IMG/VR virus record: IMGVR_UViG_3300042445_001604
Span: 1-64,000 of that record
Source of the DNA: a virus
DNA length: 64,000 bases
Strand: one strand, 5' to 3'
Shown here: positions 1 through 10,400 of the stretch, piece by piece
Layout of the letters: the number at the start of each line of letters is the position of its first letter
Numbering within the stretch: the first letter of the stretch is position 1
Made by a program: the position numbers and the translations under genes
Notes under the pieces: generated by a model
What the model saw: the letters and a program-made list of their open reading frames with translations, nothing else
Database searches by the model: none
What the model was told of the DNA's origin: nothing

Positions 1-547
1 GCTCCAACATCATGTATGTCAGAATCTGCTCGTTCATGTGGGCGGTCTCAGCAAACTGAGCAAACGAACCACCAACAGTCTTGAAGTCACGGAACATACG
101 CACACCGTCAGCCTTGCGACGGACACGCATATCAATCTTGCCCTGAAGTTCAACAGCACCGTCAAAGAGGGGCATTGAGAGAATCTCTTCCGTGGAAATC
201 ATTTCCAGTTCCGAGTCAATACCCTCTTCTTCGACCCACTCAAGGTAGCCCTCAAGCATGATGCGACCGAGGTCGGCCTCTGAGTCAAAGTCGTGAGTGT
301 CCATCATGTCGAGATGCATGGCATCGCGCTCACCCTCGACAAGACCCTTGTAGGCATCGAGGAGCGGGACTCCAGTCGAGTAGTACTGGTCGAGTGCCTC
401 GTGGACACGCGAACCCAGAGCCAGAGGGCCAGAGTACTTCTTCTGCTTTGGCTTGAGTCGACGGTAGTACGACAGCCACCACTTGCGTCGGCAGTCTTTG
501 AACGTCTGAATTTCAGAGTTTGATAGGGTGTACGGGGAGTCTGTCAT
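1..547 (-). CDS. PD-(D/E)XK nuclease, RecB/Cas4-like (partial, 3' end outside window)
   Basis: The reading frame opens at ATG 547 and stays open to base 1, giving the first 182 residues. It contains the core of a RecB/Cas4-type nuclease: GKIDMRV followed by MFRDFKT (the D...DxK active site) and then a Q-x3-Y signature in NEQILTYM. The N-terminal SNSEIQTFKDCRRKW is the usual start of this family. In phages such enzymes act as 5'-3' exonucleases in recombination or replication. The gene follows the helicase and polymerase in the same direction, which fits that role. The exact substrate cannot be told. Confidence 0.82.
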   Translation of the reverse strand, partial: MTDSPYTLSNSEIQTFKDCRRKWWLSYYRRLKPKQKKYSGPLALGSRVHEALDQYYSTGVPLLDAYKGLVEGERDAMHLDMMDTHDFDSEADLGRIMLEGYLEWVEEEGIDSELEMISTEEILSMPLFDGAVELQGKIDMRVRRKADGVRMFRDFKTVGGSFAQFAETAHMNEQILTYMMLE

Positions 548-563
548 TTGTGTCACTTCCTAG

Positions 564-689
564 TTATTTTGATACTGTTACAAGACGACGCTTCTCAGTG
601 TCGAACTTCTTGGGGTACTTCTTGAACCCTTTACCATTCTGTCGGTCGTTGTTTCGTACGCCAGAAGACTTTCCTCTTTTGCCAGCCAT
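564..689 (-). CDS. Small basic protein, 41 aa, unknown function
   Basis: ATG 689 begins two bases after the helicase stop and is preceded by GAGGAAA, a good ribosome site. The product, starting MAGKRGKSSG, is rich in Lys and Arg. The gene ends 16 bases before the nuclease start, so the three look co-transcribed. A nucleic-acid-binding role is only a guess from charge. No family is recognised. Confidence 0.6.
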   Translation of the reverse strand: MAGKRGKSSGVRNNDRQNGKGFKKYPKKFDTEKRRLVTVSK

Positions 690-691
690 TA

Positions 692-2524
692 CTATTTCCT
701 CTTCTTCTCTGCGGTGAGCATGTCCTTGAGTTTATCACGGTCACGAACAACTTGCTCAAAGTTCTCTGCTTTTGTATCAAGGACGTCGACAACGCGCTCT
801 TCGATAGTTCCCTCGGTGACATAGTCCGTCACGAGGATGCTGTCGTGGATTTCCGAGCCAATACGGTGGACACGGTCTAACGCCTGCTTGTCGTCAACAA
901 GTGACCACGGGCGCTGAAGACGAACCATACGACGGGCTGCGGTCAGCGTGATACCCACACCACCAGCCTGAACGGTGAAGAGAATCCACTTGATTTTGCC
1001 AGCCTGAAAATCGTCAACAGCCTGCTGACGCTCTTCGTCGGTTTGACCACCAGTGATGCGACCATGAGCAATTCCAGCCTTGGTGAGGCGAGCAGAGAGC
1101 AGGTCAATCAACTGGCGAGACACGGCGGATACCGCAACTGAGTCGTCACCAAAGTCACCACTGTCAATGTCGTCCATCAGGGCATCAATCTTGCACGACG
1201 GCTCAGCGAGCGTGGTTTTGGTCTCACCAGTTTCCTCGTCGACCTCCATCGTCGCGTACGAACTTGCAAACTGGAGCAGACGAAGAGTCTGTGTAAGAAC
1301 AGACGGAGCCGTCATAAGTTCGGTGCTCTCTTCGAGTTCCGCAATCATGTGGTCACGCATCTGCTCGTAAGCCTTCTTCTGCTTGGCAGACATCTCGACG
1401 TCACGACGCTGGAACATAATCTCGGGAAGCCACGGAAGTACGCGAGCCTTGAGCATACGACGCATACGCGGGTCAATAGTTGCATGGAACTCGGCGTCCA
1501 TCTGAGCCTTGACACCAATGACCATCAGTCCACCGAACGCATTGAGCATGGTGTCAACGAAACGGTCAAGCCACTTGGACTTGCTAGGCCACTCCTCAGG
1601 GCTAATCCAGTGCAGGATTGACCACAGGTCAAGGACGTTGTTTGCAATAGGTGTACCAGTCAGTGCGTAACGAAAACGCGCGTTACCAGTAGCAGACCAC
1701 AATGCACGAGTCTGCTTGGACTTGGGGTCCTTGGAACGGTGAATCTCGTCAGCAACGACAGAGTGGAACTCAATCTGGTTGAGTTCACGAGGGTGTACCT
1801 CACAGCGAGTAACCGTGACAGCGGGATTTTCGCCACCGCAGTCAGGGCATCGAGCGAGGGAAATTGAACCATACGGAGCCAAACGCGAGTGCGTACGAAG
1901 GCTCTCCCAGTTGATAACCGCAACCTGAGGCTGAGGCTCGTCTTCCTTGGGGTTGATAAAAAGGTCAAACTGGTTTCGACGTTGGACAGCAGTACCACGA
2001 ATGACCTGCACGTTCACCGCAGGCCACCACTTGGTGAACTCGCGTTCCCAGTTCTTTTTGAGAGAATTGGGGCAGACGATAAGCGCAGGGAAAACCTGCT
2101 TGCCCTCGTCATGTAGTTTCTTGAGGGTACGAATAGCCTGAGCAGTTTTACCCAGTCCCGGTTCGTCTGCCAGCAGTGCACGTTCAGCAATGGCAAGATA
2201 CTTCACGCCTGCTCGCTGATGAGGGAACAGGTCAGCGTCGCCCTCGTCGTCGTTCTCAACATCACGCATTGCCATAGACGGGTCTACACGAACTGTACGC
2301 TCATTGGACGCCCACGCCGTGAGGCCGGGACCAATCTCGAGGTCAGCCTTGAACGTCGAGCGAAGAGCGAGACACGAAGCCCACGAAAGGGGAATACGCC
2401 AGACTTCTTCCTTGGGGCTCCATGAAGCACCCGGCAGGCTTTTCACTAACTCTTTAAATCTCCACTCTGCGCGGAGAATAATGTGTTTGCCTGAAGTTGT
2501 ATCAACGTCGACTAATACAGTCAT
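692..2524 (-). CDS. SNF2-family DNA helicase/ATPase
   Basis: This 610-residue protein has the two lobes of an SF2/SNF2 ATPase. Walker A is DEPGLGKT (residues 120-127), the motif II box is DEIH (259-262), ALTGTPIANN is motif III, and motif VI is in QALDRVHRIGS near the C-terminus. The first about 70 residues resemble the HARP-type region seen in SMARCAL1-like annealing helicases (inference). A CPDC...CEVH zinc-ribbon-like insertion sits at residues 226-244, just before motif II. The leader carries ACGAAAGGA before ATG 2524, and a TATACT -10 box lies at 2553-2558 over the end of the upstream gene. It probably remodels or unwinds DNA during phage replication. Confidence 0.9.
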   Translation of the reverse strand: MTVLVDVDTTSGKHIILRAEWRFKELVKSLPGASWSPKEEVWRIPLSWASCLALRSTFKADLEIGPGLTAWASNERTVRVDPSMAMRDVENDDEGDADLFPHQRAGVKYLAIAERALLADEPGLGKTAQAIRTLKKLHDEGKQVFPALIVCPNSLKKNWEREFTKWWPAVNVQVIRGTAVQRRNQFDLFINPKEDEPQPQVAVINWESLRTHSRLAPYGSISLARCPDCGGENPAVTVTRCEVHPRELNQIEFHSVVADEIHRSKDPKSKQTRALWSATGNARFRYALTGTPIANNVLDLWSILHWISPEEWPSKSKWLDRFVDTMLNAFGGLMVIGVKAQMDAEFHATIDPRMRRMLKARVLPWLPEIMFQRRDVEMSAKQKKAYEQMRDHMIAELEESTELMTAPSVLTQTLRLLQFASSYATMEVDEETGETKTTLAEPSCKIDALMDDIDSGDFGDDSVAVSAVSRQLIDLLSARLTKAGIAHGRITGGQTDEERQQAVDDFQAGKIKWILFTVQAGGVGITLTAARRMVRLQRPWSLVDDKQALDRVHRIGSEIHDSILVTDYVTEGTIEERVVDVLDTKAENFEQVVRDRDKLKDMLTAEKKRK

Positions 2525-2566
2525 GTTGGTCCTTTCGTCTTTGTGTTCAATCAGTATACAGCAAAT

Positions 2567-3022
2567 CTACTGCAAAAGTTTTGTAGGCTTCCAGCCCGTA
2601 GAAACCAAGTATAGCAGACCATGCCTGATTGCGTCAAGGGCGTGCCCCTCGCCACCTCGGTACCAGTACTCGAGCAACTTAAGTTTGGGGTTGGGGAACA
2701 TATTCATTGCGTTGGCGGGAAGTTGAAACTTGAGCGACTCAGGGTCTCGTCCTCGGTCAAGAAGAATTACTTTCAGTGCCCCGATGCACTCGAGGCTGTA
2801 CGGTGCTTGTGAGTTCTTTGCGGTCTGCAAGTTGATAGTGAACTTCTCACACACCACCTCAAGTTCGGGGTACTGCATAAAAATCATGCGCGTTTTGTCT
2901 ACAAAGGCGACAAACTCTTCTTCGCCACTCCACATGAGTTCTGGCTCTTTGTCGCGTTCTACAGTAAACAGAGCCATACCCGTGGTCTTGCCGGGGTCAA
3001 TCGCTAGGACGTACCGAGTCAT
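2567..3022 (-). CDS. RuvC-like Holliday junction resolvase
   Basis: The 151-residue product begins MTRYVLAIDPGKTTG, the first acidic strand of the RuvC/RNase H fold. It continues with VVCEKF (second acidic residue) and ends with HALDAIRHG (final catalytic Asp). The start at 3022 is chosen because AGGAG lies six bases before it; an in-frame ATG at 3040 lacks such a site. The gene overlaps the polymerase 3' end by 26 bp. Resolvases of this type debranch recombination or replication intermediates before packaging. Confidence 0.82.
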   Translation of the reverse strand: MTRYVLAIDPGKTTGMALFTVERDKEPELMWSGEEEFVAFVDKTRMIFMQYPELEVVCEKFTINLQTAKNSQAPYSLECIGALKVILLDRGRDPESLKFQLPANAMNMFPNPKLKLLEYWYRGGEGHALDAIRHGLLYLVSTGWKPTKLLQ

Positions 3023-4868
3023 TTTCATCTCCTGTTGCATACTTGTCGCCCCATGTGCGGAAAGGTCCGTCTACTCCTGCGGTTAGCGGAATGTCCCAGC
3101 CGTCGCGGGTGGTCATGCACTCTTGGACAGTTGCCATAACATCTCGGAGTTCTTCTTTGTTTGCCTGCAACACAATTTCATCGTGCACAGGAACAATGAG
3201 ATGTTCGGTTAGGTCTGCTTGGTCCAACTTCACAAGGTTCTGCTTGAAGATTTCTGCAGCGGTGGATTGAATGAGGTAGTTAGTCAGCGAGTACACGCGG
3301 TCATCGTCGCAGGGGAGTCGTCGACCAGTTCGTGTCTTGACGTAGCCTTGACCCTCGTTACGCAGACGCTCCGTCCCAGCATTCTCAATCTGCGACTGGA
3401 GTTGCTTTACGCCGGGGTAACTTGCGTCAAACGCATCGACAACAGCCTTCATCTGCTCGGTGGCAACTTTTGCAGTCAGAGCCATCTTGTCTACGCCAGC
3501 GCCGTACAACTTTCCATACACGACACCCTTGATAAGTTTACGACGAGCGTCACTCTTCTCAAGAGTTTGGTCTGCGTAGACGTCGCGCATGATGGACGTG
3601 AACACATCTCCACCAGATGCATCGGCTTCGTGGAACAGGCGAATAAGGCTTGGGTCTTGACTCAGGTTAGCCGTAAGACGGAACTCAACTTGGTCGAGGT
3701 CAGACGAGATAATGAAGTGCTCGTCATCTTTGGGCACGAACGCACGACGAACTGTGGCGTCTCCCGACGGAAGAGTCTGCAGAGCAGGGTCAGTAATTGA
3801 CATACGCCCAGTACGAGCACCCAGCGTTCGGATAGATGGGTGAACGTAGCCATTTACATTGTCGTTGATAAAGTTAGAGAAGTACGAAGTTGCCAACTTA
3901 TCAGCCTTGCGTTGCTTCAGAATAAGGTCAGCCAACTGCTGTGCCTCAGGCGAACCGTCGCGCGTGAACAACTGAAGTTGCTCTTTGGTCATGGACTTCT
4001 GCCCAGACGGAGTGGTAGCCGTGATGTTCTCACCCAACTGGTCTTCAAACACACGAACCAACTGAATGTTGCTACCAGAGGACGCACCCTTGTAGTTGTC
4101 AGAAACCCACTTCTTCACCGAGTTGGAATACTCACTGAGTTCTTCCAACTTTTTCTGCGAGTAGTCAAGGTCTACACGAGCGCCGTTGACTTCCATGCGA
4201 GTACAAATACGGCGAGTAGCCATCTCAAGTTCATAAGGAATGCTGTACATCGCACCAGGCGCAAACATCGTGGGGTAGAACTTCTCCCACAGTCGAGTAG
4301 TAAGGACAGTATCTAGTGCGCCATACGCCCAGTACGGTTCAAAGTTCACAGGAACAGTTCCCCACGTCCAGCCGTTCTCCGCAAGCGAGGTGTCTAGCGT
4401 TCCTTGCAGGGCAACAGAGCGGTTGTCAATGTGGAGTGCAGCGAGACGCTTGAGTGCACCTGAGCCCAATGGGTCCATAAGGTGCGCCATAATCATGGTG
4501 TCGTGGGCTTGGTGCCACGGGAGTTCCCAGTCAGACTGGACAGCAAACCAGCGTGCTTCAAATGCAATGTTGTGGCAGATGATGGGACCGTCGTAGTCCT
4601 TCATGCCCTGATAAAAGACGCCTTTCCAGAAGTCCCACGGCAGCGCCCAACCCTGCATGCCATCGCCAACCTGCACCAAACGGATACGTCCGTGCCACGG
4701 TGAAAGAGCGTCCTTGCGAGGATTACCGGGAAGTTCTCCCGTTTCAATGTCGACCGACACAGCATTGTGTGGACGGCGCTCTCCCAGCCACGAGATGAAC
4801 TCGTTGGCTTTTTCTACGCTATCAACAAGGTGCAGTCGGACATCTGAAAGTCCACTATTCTCGTTCAT
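2997..4868 (-). CDS. Family A DNA polymerase (DNA polymerase I-like)
   Basis: The 623-residue protein has an N-terminal 3'-5' exonuclease domain with DIETGE (D40, E42), CHNIAFE (99-105) and YGALD (D186). The polymerase domain has motif A SSDLDQVEFR (D390), motif B RRKLIKGVVYGKLYG (442-456) and motif C VHDE (561-564). All catalytic acids are present, so both activities are expected. The frame is open upstream to 4961, but ATG 4868 gives the usual family start and only 14 bp of overlap with the upstream gene. It has no 5'-nuclease domain, as is common for phage replicative polymerases. Confidence 0.93.
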   Translation of the reverse strand: MNENSGLSDVRLHLVDSVEKANEFISWLGERRPHNAVSVDIETGELPGNPRKDALSPWHGRIRLVQVGDGMQGWALPWDFWKGVFYQGMKDYDGPIICHNIAFEARWFAVQSDWELPWHQAHDTMIMAHLMDPLGSGALKRLAALHIDNRSVALQGTLDTSLAENGWTWGTVPVNFEPYWAYGALDTVLTTRLWEKFYPTMFAPGAMYSIPYELEMATRRICTRMEVNGARVDLDYSQKKLEELSEYSNSVKKWVSDNYKGASSGSNIQLVRVFEDQLGENITATTPSGQKSMTKEQLQLFTRDGSPEAQQLADLILKQRKADKLATSYFSNFINDNVNGYVHPSIRTLGARTGRMSITDPALQTLPSGDATVRRAFVPKDDEHFIISSDLDQVEFRLTANLSQDPSLIRLFHEADASGGDVFTSIMRDVYADQTLEKSDARRKLIKGVVYGKLYGAGVDKMALTAKVATEQMKAVVDAFDASYPGVKQLQSQIENAGTERLRNEGQGYVKTRTGRRLPCDDDRVYSLTNYLIQSTAAEIFKQNLVKLDQADLTEHLIVPVHDEIVLQANKEELRDVMATVQECMTTRDGWDIPLTAGVDGPFRTWGDKYATGDENDSVRPSD

Positions 4869-5166
4869 CCTCGGGTGTATCTCCTTCGTCGTTTTCTGTG
4901 TCAAACTCGTCTTCGTCTTCGTAGTACTCGTCATCGTACTCGTAGTCGGCGTCGCCGTCAATCTTATAGTTCAGTTGTTCATCAGGCGATATACCAGAGC
5001 GTGCAGCAATTCCCGCACTAATCATGTCCGATACTACCATACCAGCGACATCAGTGGGGAAACCCACATCGAGAACCTCGTGGTAGATTTCGTGCACCTC
5101 AATAAGGAAAGCCCTGAGCGGACTGGCTACACTGTCGAGAAGTGCTTTCTCGTTTTGCTCTTCCAC
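4855..5166 (-). CDS. Acidic C-tail protein, 103 aa, unknown function
   Basis: The first 65 residues look like a compact alpha-helical domain (IEVHEIYHEVLDVGF). The last 35 are almost all Asp, Glu, Tyr and Gly (YEYDDEYYEDEDEFD), a disordered acidic tail that might mimic DNA or bind a basic partner. It lies directly upstream of the polymerase and overlaps it by 14 bp, suggesting translational coupling and a replication role. No family is recognised. Confidence 0.6.
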   Translation of the reverse strand: MEEQNEKALLDSVASPLRAFLIEVHEIYHEVLDVGFPTDVAGMVVSDMISAGIAARSGISPDEQLNYKIDGDADYEYDDEYYEDEDEFDTENDEGDTPEDERE

Positions 5167-5190
5167 ACGGGCCTCTCTGTCGAAAACTCC

Positions 5191-5661
5191 CTATGGAATC
5201 AATTCTATCCTATAAATTTGCTCTATGTTCTGGTCAATTGCGGATGCTTGTTCGAGAAGTCGCTGGGCTACTTTGGTGAGATACCGCGCTCCGTTGTTGT
5301 CGTATTTGTAGAGAGCATCGAGCACAGATTCTGCGTCGTCGCTTACTTGAGCCCAATAGCGGTGCTTCTCAGGGAAAATGTAGGGAACCTGAAGTGTTGG
5401 CTCGCACTCTTCACACGGGAGAGCAGCGTCGCTGAGTTCGGTAATAAACTGCTCTTGAAGTCCGTAACGCTCGACTAACTTACAACCAGCGGTATGGTAA
5501 ACGAGTGAGACGCCAACGCGGGAGAGAACATAGGAACCGTTATCGGTTCGATACAACTTGAACTCAATCCATCGCGTAGAGCCACGCTGGAACGACGAAG
5601 ATTCTCCCAGTTTCTTACCGCTGAACTGGAGAGTTCGCTGTCCGTCTTTTACTTCGTACAT
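5191..5661 (-). CDS. Hypothetical protein, 156 aa
   Basis: Begins MYEVKDGQRTLQF. It contains two Cys (LPCEECEP) in the middle and a helical C-terminal third (LTKVAQRLLEQASAIDQNI). A leader with ACAACGAAAG lies before ATG 5661. A TAGACT hexamer at 5704-5709 could be its -10 box but has no convincing -35. It is the first gene of the replication block. I do not recognise it. Confidence 0.6.
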   Translation of the reverse strand: MYEVKDGQRTLQFSGKKLGESSSFQRGSTRWIEFKLYRTDNGSYVLSRVGVSLVYHTAGCKLVERYGLQEQFITELSDAALPCEECEPTLQVPYIFPEKHRYWAQVSDDAESVLDALYKYDNNGARYLTKVAQRLLEQASAIDQNIEQIYRIELIP

Positions 5662-5752
5662 GGTTTGGGTTCTGTCTTTCGTTGTGTGAATCCGTCAAGA
5701 CCGAGTCTAACACAATATGTAGTGGTAGACGGTAACCTCTGGAACAAGAGCA

Positions 5753-5896
5753 TTAGGGGTTCTCCGACTTCCACGCGAGATACTCTTGGTACATTCGGTT
5801 GGCTGGGTCGGCTGGGATAGACCAGACCTTGCCAGAGTCCTCTGTGTACTTAACGGTAATACCGCCAGTTTCTTCGTTGACTATTTCTTCATACAT
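5753..5896 (-). CDS. Small protein, 47 aa, downstream of the tail fibre gene
   Basis: ATG 5896 is preceded by AGGAGACAAA and follows eight bases after the tail-fibre stop. The product starts MYEEIVNEETGG and ends with DPANRMYQEYLAWK. Short proteins with a 'DPAN...Y..YLAW' ending are often found next to phage tail fibre genes. The role is unknown. Confidence 0.65.
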   Translation of the reverse strand: MYEEIVNEETGGITVKYTEDSGKVWSIPADPANRMYQEYLAWKSENP

Positions 5897-5904
5897 TTTG
5901 TCTC

Positions 5905-7467
5905 CTAAAGTTCCGCATCAATTTCAAGCAACCTAGTTGCCGACTGACCCATATAAACATAACTTACTCTTCCAACAACAAAAGTGCCAGTGTATTCAAC
6001 AGCAAAACTTCTTTTTGTGTTGCCAGTTACCGTACAGACTGCAGAACTAATTTGCGAGTCAGTTCCATCCTCTGCAACTCTAAAAGTATCCGCACCACCA
6101 GATATGCTTATTGATGGATTGACTCTTTTTTCCACGTTATATGTTCCCATGAAACGAGCAGTAGCGGTGCTGTGCGTTCCAGTCGGGAATACCGCGCCTA
6201 TACTTTGATTATAGTTTTCATAATATCTAAGACAAGCGGCAAGTTCTCCTTGAGGGTTCGGAGAGTTGCGTCGGAACGGTGTGGCGATAGAGCCTTCTTC
6301 GACCTGAACACCCCAGATATCAATAGTTTGTGTTGCGTTGACGGTGGAAGACTGAAGAGTAAGGATAATGGAGTCATTGCCGTCCGTACCAATAGTTTTA
6401 CCTGATAGTGAAGGCAATGTTACCGTTGCGGTGTAGTTGGCCCACGAAGTGGTCAAGGTCTTTGCGCTACCGTATGTAGCCGTTTGGGAAGATGGACTAC
6501 CGCCTGTCCCAAAGTATTGAGTAAAAATAGGAGTTACTGTTCTTGTTGCGTCCGCCTTTGCCCAAAATGAGACAGTAATGGTCTCACCTGCAAGGGTGCG
6601 AACACTTTCGATGCGCTGCTCAAGTACGTTTGAGAAAGTAGCACCAGTACCAGCAGTTGTTTGATTGTATCTGTAAAAAAATCTACCTTCATATCCAGAG
6701 ACAGGTGCGGTTCCTAAAGTAAACGCCTGTTGTGAGATTGTTCGAACACCAGTACCATCAAACGACGCTCGCCAACGGTCCGCCGAATACGTATTGCTTA
6801 CAGCGCTGGCAAAAGATGTGCCTCGTTGCCAAATATCAAATGCACCGTTGATGATGAAGTTGTATGAGGGCGGAGCCGTGTTGACAAAGTTGGTTCCGTT
6901 GTAGAGAACTGTCTGCCCAGTGGTCACGGATGTAATATCCACATCAGAAAGGTTAGTAAGAGGAGGCGCAATAGTAGTATTGCCAGCCAAAGTCAAACGA
7001 CCCTGAGCATCAACAGTAAAAGTTCCAACCTGTGTTGCCGAACCAAAAGAACCAGCAGTGACTGCATTGTCTATAATTTTAATCGCATTATCAGTGGGGT
7101 CGAAAGCGACAGTCATATACCCGTCCCCGTTCTCAATTCCGTCATAGGGCTCTTCATACTTACCACCGCTAAGAGACAAGTGACCATCTACACCAGTCTC
7201 AATGTCTAAGCCACCGCTGGCAACAATCTCATTGATGATACCGAGATTCTCAGATGTAACCTCTCCTCGACCAATCTTGTCCGATGTGATTGAGCGGTCT
7301 GCGACACTCTCGGTGTTGACTGCCCCCAGTGCAATACTGTCGTTTGTGACAGCATTAGTCTGAGTTCCAGAAACCTGTTGAATTTTCTGTTGCTCTGTGA
7401 CTTTGTCCGTGAGATTGTTGAGTTTATTACCAACCGAACTGTTGGACCGTTTTCGACGACTAACCAC
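5905..7467 (-). CDS. Tail fibre / receptor-binding minor tail protein
   Basis: The 520-residue protein starts with a basic, helical segment (about 1-45). It continues with low-complexity repeats of the form SITSDKIGRGEVTSENLG that are typical of fibre shafts. The C-terminal half, from NFIINGAFDIWQRGTSF (about residue 205), resembles the carbohydrate-binding-like beta domains at the tips of many phage tail fibres. It is the last large gene of the tail operon and overlaps the hub gene by 8 bp. It probably contacts the host surface. Residue boundaries are estimates. Confidence 0.75.
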   Translation of the reverse strand: MVSRRKRSNSSVGNKLNNLTDKVTEQQKIQQVSGTQTNAVTNDSIALGAVNTESVADRSITSDKIGRGEVTSENLGIINEIVASGGLDIETGVDGHLSLSGGKYEEPYDGIENGDGYMTVAFDPTDNAIKIIDNAVTAGSFGSATQVGTFTVDAQGRLTLAGNTTIAPPLTNLSDVDITSVTTGQTVLYNGTNFVNTAPPSYNFIINGAFDIWQRGTSFASAVSNTYSADRWRASFDGTGVRTISQQAFTLGTAPVSGYEGRFFYRYNQTTAGTGATFSNVLEQRIESVRTLAGETITVSFWAKADATRTVTPIFTQYFGTGGSPSSQTATYGSAKTLTTSWANYTATVTLPSLSGKTIGTDGNDSIILTLQSSTVNATQTIDIWGVQVEEGSIATPFRRNSPNPQGELAACLRYYENYNQSIGAVFPTGTHSTATARFMGTYNVEKRVNPSISISGGADTFRVAEDGTDSQISSAVCTVTGNTKRSFAVEYTGTFVVGRVSYVYMGQSATRLLEIDAEL

Positions 7468-10400
7468 GCTTATCCACCTCCCACTCAGGGACTACCTTGA
7501 GCGTCACTTTTTCGGGGAACGTCACACCGTCAGGAACGCTGACACTGTACGCCTCAATTTTACGCACAAGAACATTGTCTCGTGGCTCGAGGTCTGTAGC
7601 CAAACGGGCACGAACAAATGCATCGTCAATGACAATCGCGCACCAGTCGCCGGGAGCGTAGGAACCAACAGCAGGCTCAAGCGCACCATTGAGCGCAATA
7701 GTAATTTCTGCGTCTGGCGGACGGGCTTCTTTCATGTATTTATTTGCATAGGCATACAACACATTCTTATCGTCAGTGTTGTCAATCTTTTCGTCGTCAT
7801 CGAGCAGGGGCCACTTACGACCGAATGAGTCAAAGCCCAAAAGTTCGGTATCAGACGCAGCCGAGTAGTTTGCCCCAACATCAGAACCAGCGTCATTCTC
7901 TCCCAAAGCAAAGAATCGAGTAGAAGAGTTTTCTGCCGACTCGTTGATGGCGACGTTTGAGATGTTGCCGGGGTACTCAAAAACATACCTATCTGCACCA
8001 AATCGACTGAGAGGCGACAACTCTCCCGCAGCAGGCGGGTCTGGGTAGTTGATGGGGATGAGCACAAAAGTTTTGGTGAAACTCTGGGTTGTCTCGTCAA
8101 ACGAGCAGTCAATTCGATACTCAAAACCGTCAATGCTGTCAGAGTACTTGTCGAGAGCCTCACCGACGCTGACCAACTCAAAGCCACGGTAGAGGGTTGG
8201 TTTGACATCTACACCAGAGTAGCCACGGGTCGAGAAGTTCAAGCCAATATCAGCATTGCCAGGGAATCCTCCATAGGTCCTAGAAATTGCCACGGGGCGA
8301 ACAACGGCAGAGCCCTTGCCTGCAATTGGATAGACAGGAACATCAGAGTGCGACTTGACAAATGAGAATGAGTTGTCTGCCTCTACGACATCAGTAATTG
8401 TTTTAGTTGCAGCGTTGAACAAGTCTGTGGGTCGGAAGTATGCGTAGTTATTGACCGACTGCGTAGATGAACTGACACCACTAAGGTTTCGGTCTGCACT
8501 GTATGACAAGGCAAGCGGGTTGTCAGTGGGGACAGAAACAACTTGTTTAGTTCCGTTGAACACGCTCATTGCTGACTCAACCGACCCCGATGTCACAGGG
8601 CTGTCTGGAACAGTGCGAAGACCTAAACCAGAAATGTCAACTTTAAACTTGGTATTGGTCGAGGCATCGTAGACGGTGCTGCTAGATGGGATAGGACTGG
8701 GAACCACTACGGTCGGGTAGGGGGAATTGTCGTTATCGCGAAGAGCATCCCCGTTATTCAAGTCGTCGGACCCGCCAGCATCGCCCTGAGAGTAGGTGAA
8801 TGTTTTTGCAGTGGGAGCAGACGCTACAGTGTATTTTCCATTCATAGGACTGAGGTACTGAACAGTTCCAGCCTCTGCTTTAAGTGGCAAGTTACTGACG
8901 ACGTCAGGGTCTCCGACAGAGTAGGAGAGAGAGGTAGGCGTCACAGCAGAGATGGTGTGGCTCCCATCAAAAATACTCTTTACTTGCGTCACTGTAGCGT
9001 TGACTGATGTGGCACCAATTGTGACGTTTTTCTGTGCGTCGGTGGGGCTACTAGCAAACTCAAATTCAACAATTTGACCAGTGACGGTCGTAATGTTTTT
9101 TTCTTTTCGTTGGTCAGCGTCTGGACCATAAAACTTGTTGGCAATAGAAGTCAACGTAATGTCGTCGCCAACTTTGATATTGTGCGCCTCTCCTAGGGTA
9201 AGTTTTATGACGTTCTTTTTTCGGCTTGCAGAAGTTACCGTATACTCTTCTGCCACATTTTTAACCGTAATCTTGTCATTGACAGCCAAACCCATTGTGT
9301 TGGGGACAGTTAAAGTAGCCACGCCTTCGATAAGTCGACGTTGAGTAGATGACGTTGTCTCGTATAGACCCGAAACTGTAATCTCATCGCTCGCTTGGAT
9401 GTTATGGTTAGTTGTTGTAGTGAGAGTGACAACCCCATTGGTACGACTACGCTTGCTCACTCGATAGTTCTCAAGGACGTCAGAGAATGTCAGAGAGGAG
9501 TTCCGCTTGAAGTTGTGTGGTGCGCTGGTTGTGATAATTGCGTAGGAAAACCCCAAAATTGTCCCAGTTTCAACACCAGAAGCAACAGTCTGTTTCGTGT
9601 CAATCTTGTATGTCAAACTTGACGTAGTTGGAATAGTCAGTATTTCAAAAGTCCCATTAAACTTTCCACTGCCACGGGTAGTCCCAGAAATTGTAACTCT
9701 ATTGCCGACAGAAAATCCGTGAGCAGCGGTTGTTGTCAGGGTCACAGTGTTATTTGTCTGTGCAGAATTATTGACGGTCACGCCAGTTTGATTTCCGTTG
9801 ACTACATACTCTATTGCCTGTACGGGAACTGACTCGGTTAGTCCAGAGACACTAATAGTATCTCCCGCCTGAAGATGGTGTTCAGCAGATGCGGTAAGAG
9901 TAGCGAGGGGGTATTTCTCTACAGACCCAACAACAGCAGAGGCAGAACCACTGGCAACAGTTACGTATGTGAAAGTGGTGCTGTCAACAATAGATGCGAC
10001 AATGGCCCCTGTAAGGTTTAGTGCGGTAGCAGTTGTGACCCCAGTAATGTTTACCAACTCGTACTGCGAAAGGTCGTGAGGGGCAGAAGTGTCAACAGTA
10101 ACAACATTTCCTACGCGAGTTATTGTGGAGATGCCAACCGTCGTGTTTTGCGGGTAGTAGTCAATTGAGCGAGTCTTGATTTCGTGATAAGGCGATGCGC
10201 CAGCAACGGTAACAGAGTCTCCGACTGCGTATGAGTGTGGTTCTGCAGTGACAATAGTAACTTTGTCCGATGCGACATACGCTTGAGCAACATCAAAGGA
10301 CGTGGAACTAACTGTTGCTTGAGCATCCCCAAAAGTTGTTGCGGGAATAGCCTGACCAGAACCATTGACATACGAGAATGTTTTTGCCGTAACCTTAGTA

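Noticed and set aside
631-822. Minus-strand 63-codon frame
   Set aside because: It overlaps the SNF2 gene end in another frame; the real small gene is 564-689.
7732-8208. Minus-strand 158-codon frame inside the hub gene
   Set aside because: It is a shadow frame of the hub gene with no ribosome site and Ser/Thr/Leu-rich translation.
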